Positions 9,345 through 16,655 of a stretch of 64,000 nt of DNA are shown here, in pieces. The stretch lies in contig CAVQBJ010000007.1 of assembly GCA_963710725.1 (NCBI GenBank), forward strand, positions 62,001-126,000, given 5' to 3'. Source of the stretch: CAVQBJ01 sp963710725 (GTDB lineage Bacteria; Actinomycetota; Thermoleophilia; Solirubrobacterales; Solirubrobacteraceae). The notes under the pieces were generated by a model. It did no database searches. It was not told the origin of the DNA and saw only the letters and a list, made by a program, of their open reading frames with translations. How positions within the stretch are numbered: the stretch's first letter is position 1; the number at the start of each line of letters is the position of its first letter. The position numbers were made by a program, and so were the translations under genes.

Positions 9345-10028
9345 ATGCACTCCCAGGATCCCTCCCTCGCTCACGGCGCGCCGGCGGCTGCGGCGGTCGG
9401 AGCGCGGACCGAGCGGCGGCGATGGCTCCTCGGCGGCGGCACTGCCGGGAACGAGCAGCTGACCGCGATGGTCGGGGCGCTTCTGCTCGTCCTGCTCGCG
9501 GTCATCGGGCTGACGATCCTGCGCATCCATCAGCTCATCTCCGTCCATCTGTTCGTCGGCCTGTTGCTCATCGGGCCCGTCGCGCTGAAGATGGCCAGCA
9601 CCGGATACCGCTTCGTCCGCTACTACACCCACGACGCGAGCTACCGACGCGTCGGACCGCCGCTGCCGCTGCTGCGGTTGATCGCGCCGCTCGTCGTGCT
9701 GTCGACCGTCGTGGTGTTCGCAAGCGGCGTCGCGCTGCTGCTGCTCGGCCCGAGCTCGCGCGGCCAGCTTCTCCTCATCCATAAGGCGAGCTTCTTCGTG
9801 TGGATCGCCGTCACCGGCGTCCACATCCTCGCTCACCTTCCCGGACTGCCGGAGCACCTGCGCGCCGCGCGACGCACGCGTGCCGCCATCGCCGGCGGCG
9901 ACCCGGGCGGCGGCGGCCGGACGATCGCTCTCACCGGCGCGCTCGCCGCCGGCCTGATCCTCGCGCTCATCCTCATACCCGACTACGGTGCATGGACGAG
10001 CGCCACCGCGTTCCTGCACCACCACTGA
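9345..10028 (+). CDS. Cytochrome b561/DUF4405-like membrane protein, first gene of redox operon
   Basis: 227 residues from ATG 9345 (an in-frame ATG at 9309 exists; 9345 follows a GAG-rich stretch and gives a normal N-terminus). Four to five membrane helices are visible. Histidines placed in or beside helices (RIHQLISVHLF, LIHKASFFVWIAVTGVHILAHL) suit bis-His haem b ligation as in cytochrome b561 and DUF4405 proteins. It heads a tight unit with an anchored low-complexity protein, a ferric-reductase-like membrane protein, a NuoF-like flavoprotein and a ferredoxin, so it probably carries electrons across or within the membrane. Haem binding is inferred, not shown. Confidence 0.75.
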   Translation: MHSQDPSLAHGAPAAAAVGARTERRRWLLGGGTAGNEQLTAMVGALLLVLLAVIGLTILRIHQLISVHLFVGLLLIGPVALKMASTGYRFVRYYTHDASYRRVGPPLPLLRLIAPLVVLSTVVVFASGVALLLLGPSSRGQLLLIHKASFFVWIAVTGVHILAHLPGLPEHLRAARRTRAAIAGGDPGGGGRTIALTGALAAGLILALILIPDYGAWTSATAFLHHH

Positions 10029-10033
10029 CCGAC

Positions 10034-10645
10034 ATGCTCCGACACACGCCCAAAGCGCGCGATGCGGCCCTGTCGCGGATGCGCCGCCTCAATAACACGA
10101 TCCTCGTCGCCTCGGTCGCCGCGACGCTCGTCCTGACCGAGGTCGCCGCGCACGCCTTCCCGGGACACAAGGTGACGACGACGACCGCGCTCGCCGACGC
10201 TACGCGCCGCGCCACCGTCGCGCGCGCACATCGCCATCATCATCACCACCAAGCGCGAGCGGCAACCACCACGACGTCGAGCTCGAACTCCAGCTCATCG
10301 AGCACGGCGACGGCGGCTCCCGGCGGCGGCTCCGGCGGCTCGGGGTCGAACGCACCCCCGGCGGCGGCCGTCGCACCGACCGGCACCGGCTCGGGCGGCT
10401 CGTCCGGCGGGTCGAGCGGCTCGTCGGGCGGCTCAAGTGGCTCGTCCGGCGGCTCGAGCGGCTCGGCGGGTTCCTCCGGCGGTTCCTCGCAGGCCGCGGC
10501 GAGCGCTCCGGTGACCCCGGCACCGGCTCCCACCCCGGCACCGGCTCCCACCCCGGCACCCGCCCCGACCCCGGCACCCGCGCCCGTGCAGAGCGCCCCG
10601 ACGCCGGCCCCCACCCCCGCACCGGTCGTCACGGCCACGTCCTAG
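10034..10645 (+). CDS. Membrane-anchored Gly/Ser- and Ala/Pro-repeat low-complexity protein
   Basis: 203 residues from ATG 10034, 5 bp after the previous stop. It has a basic N-terminus (about 1-24), one hydrophobic segment (about 25-45) and a His-rich stretch (HRHHHHH). Then come a Ser/Thr run, a Gly/Ser block built from GGSSGSS-type units, and a terminal series of AP/TPAP repeats. This looks like a signal-anchored extracytoplasmic spacer. In related ferric-reductase operons an FMN-binding domain often occupies this place; none is visible here. The His run could bind metal or haem, but that is only a guess. Codon use is as in the neighbours. Confidence 0.7.
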   Translation: MLRHTPKARDAALSRMRRLNNTILVASVAATLVLTEVAAHAFPGHKVTTTTALADATRRATVARAHRHHHHHQARAATTTTSSSNSSSSSTATAAPGGGSGGSGSNAPPAAAVAPTGTGSGGSSGGSSGSSGGSSGSSGGSSGSAGSSGGSSQAAASAPVTPAPAPTPAPAPTPAPAPTPAPAPVQSAPTPAPTPAPVVTATS

Positions 10646-10649
10646 TCAG

Positions 10650-11381
10650 ATGCCGTCCGTGATCGCCGCCGCCGGGCCAAGCGCCTACTGGTACCTCACC
10701 CGCTCGACAGGCGTCGTCAGTCTCATCCTCCTCACCCTGAGCGTCGTGCTCGGGGTCATCAGCGCGGAGCGCTTCAGCACGATCCACTGGCCGCGGTTCC
10801 TCGTCGACGGAGCCCATCGCACCATCTCGCTGCTCGCCGTCGCCTTCCTCGTCGTCCACATCCTCACCGCGGTGCTCGACAGCTTCACGTCGATCTCGCT
10901 CATCAACGCGGTCATTCCGTTCACCGGCAACTACCGACCGTTCTGGCTCGGGCTCGGCGCCGTCGCATTCGACCTGCTGCTCGCGGTGGTGATCACGAGC
11001 CTCGTTCGCCAGTCGATCGGCCATCGCGCGTGGCGCGCCATCCACTGGCTCGCGTACGCGTGCTGGCCGATCGCCCTCCTGCACGGACTCGGCACCGGCA
11101 CGGACGTGCAGAGCACCTGGATGCTGGTCATCAGCGTGGCCTGCGTGGTGGCCGTTGTCGGCGCCGTTGCGGCTCGCGCCTTCGCCGAGCGTGAGCGCCA
11201 CGGTCGTGGCGCGACGATCGCCGTGGCCACCGCCTCGTGCTTCACGCTCGGCCTCGCGCTGTGGCTGCCCACTGGCCCCCTCGCCCCCCACTGGGCCAAG
11301 CGCTCGGGCACGCCGACCAACCTCCTGGGGCACTCGTCGAGCACCGGCAGGCAGCCTTCCCCGACGGGAGCGTCGGTATGA
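10650..11381 (+). CDS. Ferric-reductase-like transmembrane protein (MsrQ/FRD type)
   Basis: 243 residues with about six membrane helices. Conserved features of the ferric-reductase-like transmembrane domain are visible. YLTRSTGVVSLILLTLSVVLG opens the domain. His pairs follow in WPRFLVDGAHRTISLLAVAFLVVHI and in HRAWRAIHWLAYACWPIALLHGLGTGTD, suited to two b-type haems. No FAD/NAD-binding cytosolic domain is attached; that role is probably filled by the NuoF-like protein whose ATG overlaps this stop (ATGA, 11378-11381). The protein likely passes electrons from the cytosol to an outside acceptor or to quinone. Confidence 0.85.
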   Translation: MPSVIAAAGPSAYWYLTRSTGVVSLILLTLSVVLGVISAERFSTIHWPRFLVDGAHRTISLLAVAFLVVHILTAVLDSFTSISLINAVIPFTGNYRPFWLGLGAVAFDLLLAVVITSLVRQSIGHRAWRAIHWLAYACWPIALLHGLGTGTDVQSTWMLVISVACVVAVVGAVAARAFAERERHGRGATIAVATASCFTLGLALWLPTGPLAPHWAKRSGTPTNLLGHSSSTGRQPSPTGASV

Positions 11382-12682
11382 GCACCGACGAGCAGGCGGC
11401 CACGCTCCCCCGGCTCCTCACCGGACTGCCGACCTCGGGCGCGATGACCCTCGAGGACCACCTCGTCACCCACGGCGAGGTTCCGGCGCTCGTCCGGCAG
11501 CACGGGCGGGCGCGCGCGTCGGACCTCATCGAGCTCGTCGAGGCGGCCGGTCTCCGCGGCCGTGGCGGAGCGAGCTTTCCCACGGCGGTGAAGATGCGCA
11601 CCGTCTCGGCCGGGCGCGGCAAGCCGGTCGTCGTGGCCAACGGCGTCGAGGGCGAGCCGATGAGCCTCAAGGACCGGCTGCTGCTCGAGCGGCTCCCCCA
11701 CCTCGTGATCGACGGCGCGTTCGCCGCGGCGGCCGCCATCGGCGCAGCCGAGATCGTCGTCTGCGTCGACGACCTGGCGCCGCGCGCCCTGGCCGCCGTC
11801 GAGCATGCGCTCGATGAGCGTCGGGAGCTCCTTCCGCGCCGGCCGAACGTGCGGGTCGCCGTCCTCCCAAGCGGCTACGTGGCCGGACAGGAGTCGGCGG
11901 TCGTCAGCTTCCTCAATGGCGGCGCACCGAAGCCGACGATCATGCCGGTGTTCGAGCGCGGCGTCGGCGGACGCCCGACGCTCGTCGACAACGTGGAGAC
12001 GCTCAGCCACATCGCGCTCATCGCCCGCTACGGCGCCGAATGGTTCCGCGCGCTCGGCACGGCAGCCCAGCCGGGCTCGACGCTCGTGACGCTCGGCGGC
12101 GCGGTCGTGCACGGCGGCGTGTACGAGATCGAGCCGGGGGTGACGCTGGGAGCGCTCGTGGAAGCCGCCGGCGGAGTGCGTCAGTCGGTGCGCGCGATCC
12201 TGCTCGGCGGATATGCCGGCAGCTGGCTGGCGCCGACAGGCACGCGAGATCTGCGCATCTGCCCCGAGGACCTGACCGGCGCCGGCGCCACCCTCGGCGC
12301 CGGGCTCATCTTCGCGCTGCCGAGCGATGCCTGCGGCGTGGCCGAGATCGCGAGCGTCGCCCGCTGGATGAGCGACGAGAGCGCCGGGCAGTGCGGGCCG
12401 TGCGTCCACGGGCTCGGATCGATCGCCGAGGTGCTCGAGGCGATCGTCGACGGCAGCGCCGATCGCGAGGCCTGCCGGCGCGTCGACCGCTGGTGCGCGC
12501 TCGTCACCCGTCGCGGGGCCTGCGCGCACCCGGACGGCGCGGCGCGCTTCATCGCCACCGGTCTGCGGACGTTCTCGCGCGAGTTCGAGGACCACGTCCT
12601 GCACGGACGCTGCGATGCCTGCGCCGGACCGCGTGTCCTCCCTGTTCCCGAGCTCGACCACAGCGCCTTCGCGGCGGCCTGA
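11378..12682 (+). CDS. NuoF-like NADH-binding flavoprotein with SLBB and Fe-S domain
   Basis: 434 residues from ATG 11378 (ATGA overlap with the previous gene). FMN/NADH-fold motifs of complex I subunit F are present: LRGRGGASFPTAVKM, ANGVEGEPMSLKDRLLLE and SGYVAGQESAVVSFLNG. An SLBB domain (GGAVVHGGVYEIEPGVTLGALVEAAGG) and the C-terminal cluster domain follow. In the cluster motif the first Cys of the usual CxxCxxC is Ala (ESAGQCGPCVHG); the downstream Cys (RRGACAHPDG) remains. No NuoE or NuoG partner is nearby, so this is not complex I. It more likely oxidises NAD(P)H and feeds the ferredoxin and the ferric-reductase-like protein. Confidence 0.88.
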   Translation: MSTDEQAATLPRLLTGLPTSGAMTLEDHLVTHGEVPALVRQHGRARASDLIELVEAAGLRGRGGASFPTAVKMRTVSAGRGKPVVVANGVEGEPMSLKDRLLLERLPHLVIDGAFAAAAAIGAAEIVVCVDDLAPRALAAVEHALDERRELLPRRPNVRVAVLPSGYVAGQESAVVSFLNGGAPKPTIMPVFERGVGGRPTLVDNVETLSHIALIARYGAEWFRALGTAAQPGSTLVTLGGAVVHGGVYEIEPGVTLGALVEAAGGVRQSVRAILLGGYAGSWLAPTGTRDLRICPEDLTGAGATLGAGLIFALPSDACGVAEIASVARWMSDESAGQCGPCVHGLGSIAEVLEAIVDGSADREACRRVDRWCALVTRRGACAHPDGAARFIATGLRTFSREFEDHVLHGRCDACAGPRVLPVPELDHSAFAAA

Positions 12683-12687
12683 GCACG

Positions 12688-12936
12688 ATGGCCAAGCACC
12701 TGAAGGTCAATCCGATCACCTGTGACGCGCACGGGATGTGCGCCGAGCTGCTGCCGGAGCTCATTCGGCTCGATGACTGGGGTTATCCGATCATCGACGA
12801 TGGCCCGATCCCCGCGGAGCTCGAACCGCTGGCGAAGAAGGCGGTCGCCGTGTGCCCGACGCTCGCGCTCAAGCTCGAGCACCGAGCTGACGCTCCGGCC
12901 CGCCGCCCGCGCCGCGCGCAGCGCGCGCCCCGCTGA
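12688..12936 (+). CDS. Small 3Fe-4S-type ferredoxin
   Basis: 82 residues from ATG 12688, 5 bp after the NuoF-like stop. The cluster pattern is Cys12-x5-Cys18 and later Cys-Pro (AVCPTLAL), as in P450-associated [3Fe-4S] ferredoxins. The middle position of a four-Cys motif is taken by His-Gly (CDAHGMC). The C-terminus is a basic Arg-rich tail. It is the last gene of the redox operon and the likely soluble electron partner of the NuoF-like flavoprotein. No P450 gene is present in the window. Confidence 0.85.
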   Translation: MAKHLKVNPITCDAHGMCAELLPELIRLDDWGYPIIDDGPIPAELEPLAKKAVAVCPTLALKLEHRADAPARRPRRAQRAPR

Positions 12937-12990
12937 CGCGCGCGAGCGCGGGGCGGACCCGCCGGCGCCCGATCGGTCATCCTCTGTCGC

Positions 12991-13923
12991 GTGGCCGCCA
13001 CCGGCACCGTTCTCATCACGGGCGCGACGAGCGGGCTCGGACTCGGCGTCGCCGGCCTGCTCGCCCGCGATCCGGCCTGGCACGTGATCGTCACCGGCCG
13101 CGACCCCGGGCGCACGGCCGCGGCAGCCGCGACGATCGGTGCCGAGCCCGCCGCGCTCGACCTCGGGTCGCTCGACGGAGTTCGCTCGTTCGGATCGCAC
13201 CTGCCAGCCGTTGACCGACCCCCCCTGCGCGCGATCGTCGCCAACGCCGGACTGCAGCACCTGTGCAACACAGCCGCGAGCTCCGATGGCTTCGAGGAGA
13301 CGTTCGCGGTCAATCACCTTGGCCATTTCCTGCTCGTGCAGTTGCTGTTCGGGCAGCTGGCGCCACCCGCACGCGTCGTCATCGTCAGCAGCGGCACGCA
13401 CGATCCGCAGCGACGCACGGGCATGCCGGCTCCGCATTACACGACCGCAGTCGAGCTTTCCCGTGCCGATCCGGCGTGGGCCCATGACGACTCTCCCGCG
13501 ACCGCCGGGCGACGTCGCTACACGACCTCGAAGCTGTGCAACGTCCTGTTCACGTACGAGCTCGAACGACGGCTCGGGGGCCGGGGAGTCACGTTCAATG
13601 TCTTCGATCCGGGTCTGATGCCGGGGACCGGGCTCGCCCGTGACTACCCCGGCTACCAGCGTCTCGTCTGGCGCTACCTGCTTCCGGCGCTCACGCTGGT
13701 GAACCGCGACATCAACACGCCGCGGCAAACGGCGACGGCGCTCGCGCGGCTCGTCACCGACCCGTCCCTGGAGGAGGTGAGCGGCCGCTACTTCTCCGGT
13801 GAGCGGTCCACCGACTCCTCGCGCGAGTCCCACGACCCGGCCAAGGCAACCGATCTGTGGGATACGAGTCTGGCGCTCTGTGGGCTGACCGCCGACGCCA
13901 CGGCCGCGCCACCGGCGGGATGA
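12991..13923 (+). CDS. Short-chain dehydrogenase/reductase, protochlorophyllide-reductase-like
   Basis: 310 residues from GTG 12991. The Rossmann motif is TGATSGLGLGVAG, NAG appears as VANAGLQ, and the catalytic residues are Ser (VSSGTH) and YTTSK (Tyr-x3-Lys). The long insert between Ser and Tyr and the overall length match the retinol-dehydrogenase/protochlorophyllide-reductase-like SDR group common in actinobacteria. The substrate is unknown. It follows the ferredoxin after 54 bp and could be read through from the redox operon, but it may also be separate. It is convergent with the PIG-L gene at 13943. Confidence 0.85.
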   Translation: MAATGTVLITGATSGLGLGVAGLLARDPAWHVIVTGRDPGRTAAAAATIGAEPAALDLGSLDGVRSFGSHLPAVDRPPLRAIVANAGLQHLCNTAASSDGFEETFAVNHLGHFLLVQLLFGQLAPPARVVIVSSGTHDPQRRTGMPAPHYTTAVELSRADPAWAHDDSPATAGRRRYTTSKLCNVLFTYELERRLGGRGVTFNVFDPGLMPGTGLARDYPGYQRLVWRYLLPALTLVNRDINTPRQTATALARLVTDPSLEEVSGRYFSGERSTDSSRESHDPAKATDLWDTSLALCGLTADATAAPPAG

Positions 13924-13942
13924 ACGCGGCGGCGGGGGCGTA

Positions 13943-15061
13943 TCAGCGGGCGGCGGCGATCGCCGCCTCGGATTCTCGCCGCGCCGCCGGGCGCTCTCCG
14001 GCCGCCTGATTGCCCTCGCGGTCGCGCACGACCTCGAGCGGTTCGGCGTAGCGCGATTGCGCGAAGCGCGACCAGTAGCGAGCGGTCGCCCGCAGCAGGT
14101 CGTCGTCGAGATATGGGCGTGAGGCCACCCCGGATCGGTGCGCCCGCACGACCTCCAGCTTGCGGTCGATGAACTCGTCGATCGCCACAAAGCGCGTGGG
14201 GCGAAAGTCCGCGCTCGACGATGGCGCCTGATAGCAGTACACCCGTGGGACGTCACGAGCCGCGGCGAGCGTCGCGCGGTTGACGTTGCGGTGGTCCTGG
14301 TCCCGATCACATGCGGAATGCGTGTAGATCCGCGTGGCCGCGATCTCGTCGATGACCCGCTCGATCGCGGCGACCGTGGGCCCTGCCTTGGCAACCACCG
14401 TGTCGTGCAGGTCGCACATGAACAACCGCGCCGACAGCATCTCGGCGGCCCGGCCGGCCTGCAGCGCCCGCTCCGACGGCACGCCCCCGATCTCGCCGCC
14501 GGTGAGCGTCAGGATCGCCACATCGTGCCCCGCGGCGACATGGCGGAGCAGGATGCCGCCGCAGCCCACCTCGACGTCGTCGGGGTGGGCTCCGATCGCC
14601 AGGACGACCTCGTGACCACGCGTCACGCGCTCGCGGGTGAGCGCGATCAGCTCGACGGCCTTCCCAACGAGTGCGGGCGGGTCGACCGGCATGGTCACGT
14701 AGTCGTCGGCGCCGGCGCGGATGGCAGCAGCCGCGTAGTCAACCCTGTCTCGGCCCGAGACGATCAGCGTCGCGACCTCGGGGCGCGCGGCCCTGATGGT
14801 CGCCACGAGCTCGATGCGTCGCAGGGTGGGCGGCTCGATGCCGGCCACGACCAGGTCCCAGCGGCGCGTCGCGGCGAGGGTGGCCGCGCCGTCGGTGCTG
14901 CTCGCGCGCGTGACGCGGCCGACCAGGGCCAGTCGTGGCACGAGCACGTCGGCCAGCTCGTCGTCATCCTCGGCGAGCAGCACCTCGGCGGGGCGGGGAT
15001 GGGCGTCCCGATCTTTCGTCAGCGACCTCAGAGTGGTCATCGTATGCCGCTCGGTCGCCAC
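13943..15061 (-). CDS. Degenerate receiver domain fused to PIG-L/LmbE deacetylase
   Basis: 372 residues (an alternative ATG at residue 8). Residues 26-140 form a CheY-like receiver that keeps the acidic pocket (LAEDDDE, 29-35). It has Gly74 where the phospho-acceptor Asp belongs (VVAGIEPP) and Met124 where the conserved Lys belongs (DDYVTMPVD). Residues 150-330 are a PIG-L/LmbE N-acetylglucosaminyl deacetylase domain with the zinc motif AHPDD (158-162) and a second zinc region (THSACDRDQDHRNV). By family it hydrolyses an N-acetyl group from a GlcNAc-type conjugate. The receiver is probably a phosphorylation-independent interaction module. It lies 63 bp downstream of the WS/DGAT gene on the same strand. 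Confidence 0.85.
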   Translation of the reverse strand: MATERHTMTTLRSLTKDRDAHPRPAEVLLAEDDDELADVLVPRLALVGRVTRASSTDGAATLAATRRWDLVVAGIEPPTLRRIELVATIRAARPEVATLIVSGRDRVDYAAAAIRAGADDYVTMPVDPPALVGKAVELIALTRERVTRGHEVVLAIGAHPDDVEVGCGGILLRHVAAGHDVAILTLTGGEIGGVPSERALQAGRAAEMLSARLFMCDLHDTVVAKAGPTVAAIERVIDEIAATRIYTHSACDRDQDHRNVNRATLAAARDVPRVYCYQAPSSSADFRPTRFVAIDEFIDRKLEVVRAHRSGVASRPYLDDDLLRATARYWSRFAQSRYAEPLEVVRDREGNQAAGERPAARRESEAAIAAAR

Positions 15062-15091
15062 CCCGGCGAGGCGGGGCGACGGGGCGGCCCC

Positions 15092-15116
15092 GACGTCAGC
15101 GCGCTGACGTCAGCGC
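15092..15116. promoter_or_regulatory. Overlapping perfect palindromes between the WS/DGAT and PIG-L genes
   Basis: GACGTCAGCGCGCTGACGTC (15092-15111) is a perfect 20-bp palindrome. It overlaps a second perfect one, GCGCTGACGTCAGCGC (15101-15116). The block sits in the 63-bp gap between the two minus-strand genes, just upstream of the PIG-L start. It could be an operator with TGACGTCA-type half-sites or a transcription terminator hairpin for the upstream gene; there is no T-tract. Confidence 0.5.
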
Positions 15117-15124
15117 GCGAACAA

Positions 15125-16525
15125 TCACGCCCGACCGACGTCCCCGCTCGGGCACAGCTCGCCGAGCGAGCGTTCGATGCCCTCGGCCAGCACGTCGATG
15201 TCGGCGACCCCGAGTCGGTCGGCGTTGAGCCCGAAGACCATCTCCCCCGCGTAGGTGACGACCGCGATGCCGACCGAATGGCCGGCGAACAACGGCACGA
15301 GCGGGAGCACCTGGACGAGCGGCGCGCCGAGCGCGTAGAGCCGCCGCTGTGGGCCAGGGATATTGGTGATCGTGAGGTTGAACATACGCGGGCCGCCGAA
15401 CATCGACTGGGCGAGGAGCGCACCCGCGAGCGGTGGGCCCATGTCGGCGAGCGTCACGATCGTGCTGCCACCTGCCTTCTGCGAGCCGGCCTTCAGCTGC
15501 GCCGCCTTGTCGCGCACGCGGCGGTGGCGCTCGATCGGGTCGGGCTCGTCGAGCGGCAGCTCAACGAACAGCGACGTGAGCTCGTTCCCGAGCGCATGCT
15601 CGCGATCGTCGCCGCGGAGGTTCACCGGCACCTGAGCCCGGAGGCCCGCGGGCAGCGGGTCGCCGCGGGAGAGGAGCAGGCGGCGCAGGCCCCCGGCGCA
15701 CACCGCGAGCACCACGTCGTTGACCGTGCCGCCGAGCGCCGTCCTCGCGGCCATCACATCGGCCAGACGCACGCGGACGACCGCGTAGCGGCGCGTTGCG
15801 CTCATCTCGCCGTTCAGACTCGTCCGCGGCGCCGCGATCACCTGCTCGCGCACGATCAGTTCGATCGCCGCACCGAGCCGATCGAGAGAGGCCCGTGGGT
15901 GGAGCGCCGCGCCGACCGCGACCCGAGCTCCGCGCACGACGAGACCGGGCGAGAGCCAGAATCGGCCGTTGCCGTTCGGTCCCGCGTCGAAGTCCCGCGC
16001 AGCCGGCGGCGGCGGCGGGTGGGCCGGCGAGTCGGGGTCGGCATCGAGCAGCAGGTTGGCGATATCCAGGGAGCCGACGCCGTCGACGAGGCAGTGATGC
16101 GTCTTCGTGGCGAGCGCCCAGCGCCCTCCGTCGAGCCCGTCGACGAGCGTCATCTCCCAGAGCGGCCGGTGCCGGTCGAGCCGATGCGACCAGAAGTCGC
16201 CGAGCCACGCATGTAGCGTGGCGTCATCGCCCGGCCGCGGAAGCGTCACGTGATGCACGTGGCCGTCGAGATCGAATCCCGACGCGGGCTCCCAGGTCAG
16301 CCACGTGAGCGGACCCGCGCGCGGGGCGGAGAGTTGTTGCTCGAAGCGCGGCACGCGGCCGATGCGCCCGTGGACGTACTCGCGCAGCCGGGCCAGGTCC
16401 GGCGTGGTGCCCCCGGGCAGGGCGTCGAACACGAGCGCTGCCCCGATGTGCATGTGTGCCGCTTCATCAGCCTGCTCGAGGTCGAGGAACATCGTGTCCA
16501 GCATGCTCAACCGCTCGCTCATCAC
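15125..16525 (-). CDS. Wax ester synthase/diacylglycerol acyltransferase (WS/DGAT)
   Basis: 466 residues. It begins with the typical RLSMLDTMFLDLEQAD. The acyltransferase active-site motif HHxxxDG is HHCLVDG at residues 143-149. The family's NDVVLAVCAGGLRRLL, PVNLRG and late GPQRRLY/NADRLGVADID segments are all present, and the length is normal. It esterifies an acyl-CoA to a long-chain alcohol or to diacylglycerol, making wax esters or triacylglycerol at the membrane. A 130-bp gap with divergent promoters separates it from the FHA-MMPL transporter, a lipid-export-type protein, so a link between the two is plausible. Confidence 0.93.
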   Translation of the reverse strand: MMSERLSMLDTMFLDLEQADEAAHMHIGAALVFDALPGGTTPDLARLREYVHGRIGRVPRFEQQLSAPRAGPLTWLTWEPASGFDLDGHVHHVTLPRPGDDATLHAWLGDFWSHRLDRHRPLWEMTLVDGLDGGRWALATKTHHCLVDGVGSLDIANLLLDADPDSPAHPPPPPAARDFDAGPNGNGRFWLSPGLVVRGARVAVGAALHPRASLDRLGAAIELIVREQVIAAPRTSLNGEMSATRRYAVVRVRLADVMAARTALGGTVNDVVLAVCAGGLRRLLLSRGDPLPAGLRAQVPVNLRGDDREHALGNELTSLFVELPLDEPDPIERHRRVRDKAAQLKAGSQKAGGSTIVTLADMGPPLAGALLAQSMFGGPRMFNLTITNIPGPQRRLYALGAPLVQVLPLVPLFAGHSVGIAVVTYAGEMVFGLNADRLGVADIDVLAEGIERSLGELCPSGDVGRA

Positions 16526-16655
16526 TGCTCCCTCCCTCCGCGTTTCGCCTTCCCCTGACGCTAGGTCACCTGCCGCTCACCGCATCGGGAAGCCGCCGCG
16601 GCCACGCTCCGTGCTTCTCCGTAACGGGTCCGGCCAGGCCCGGTAGGGTCCGCCA

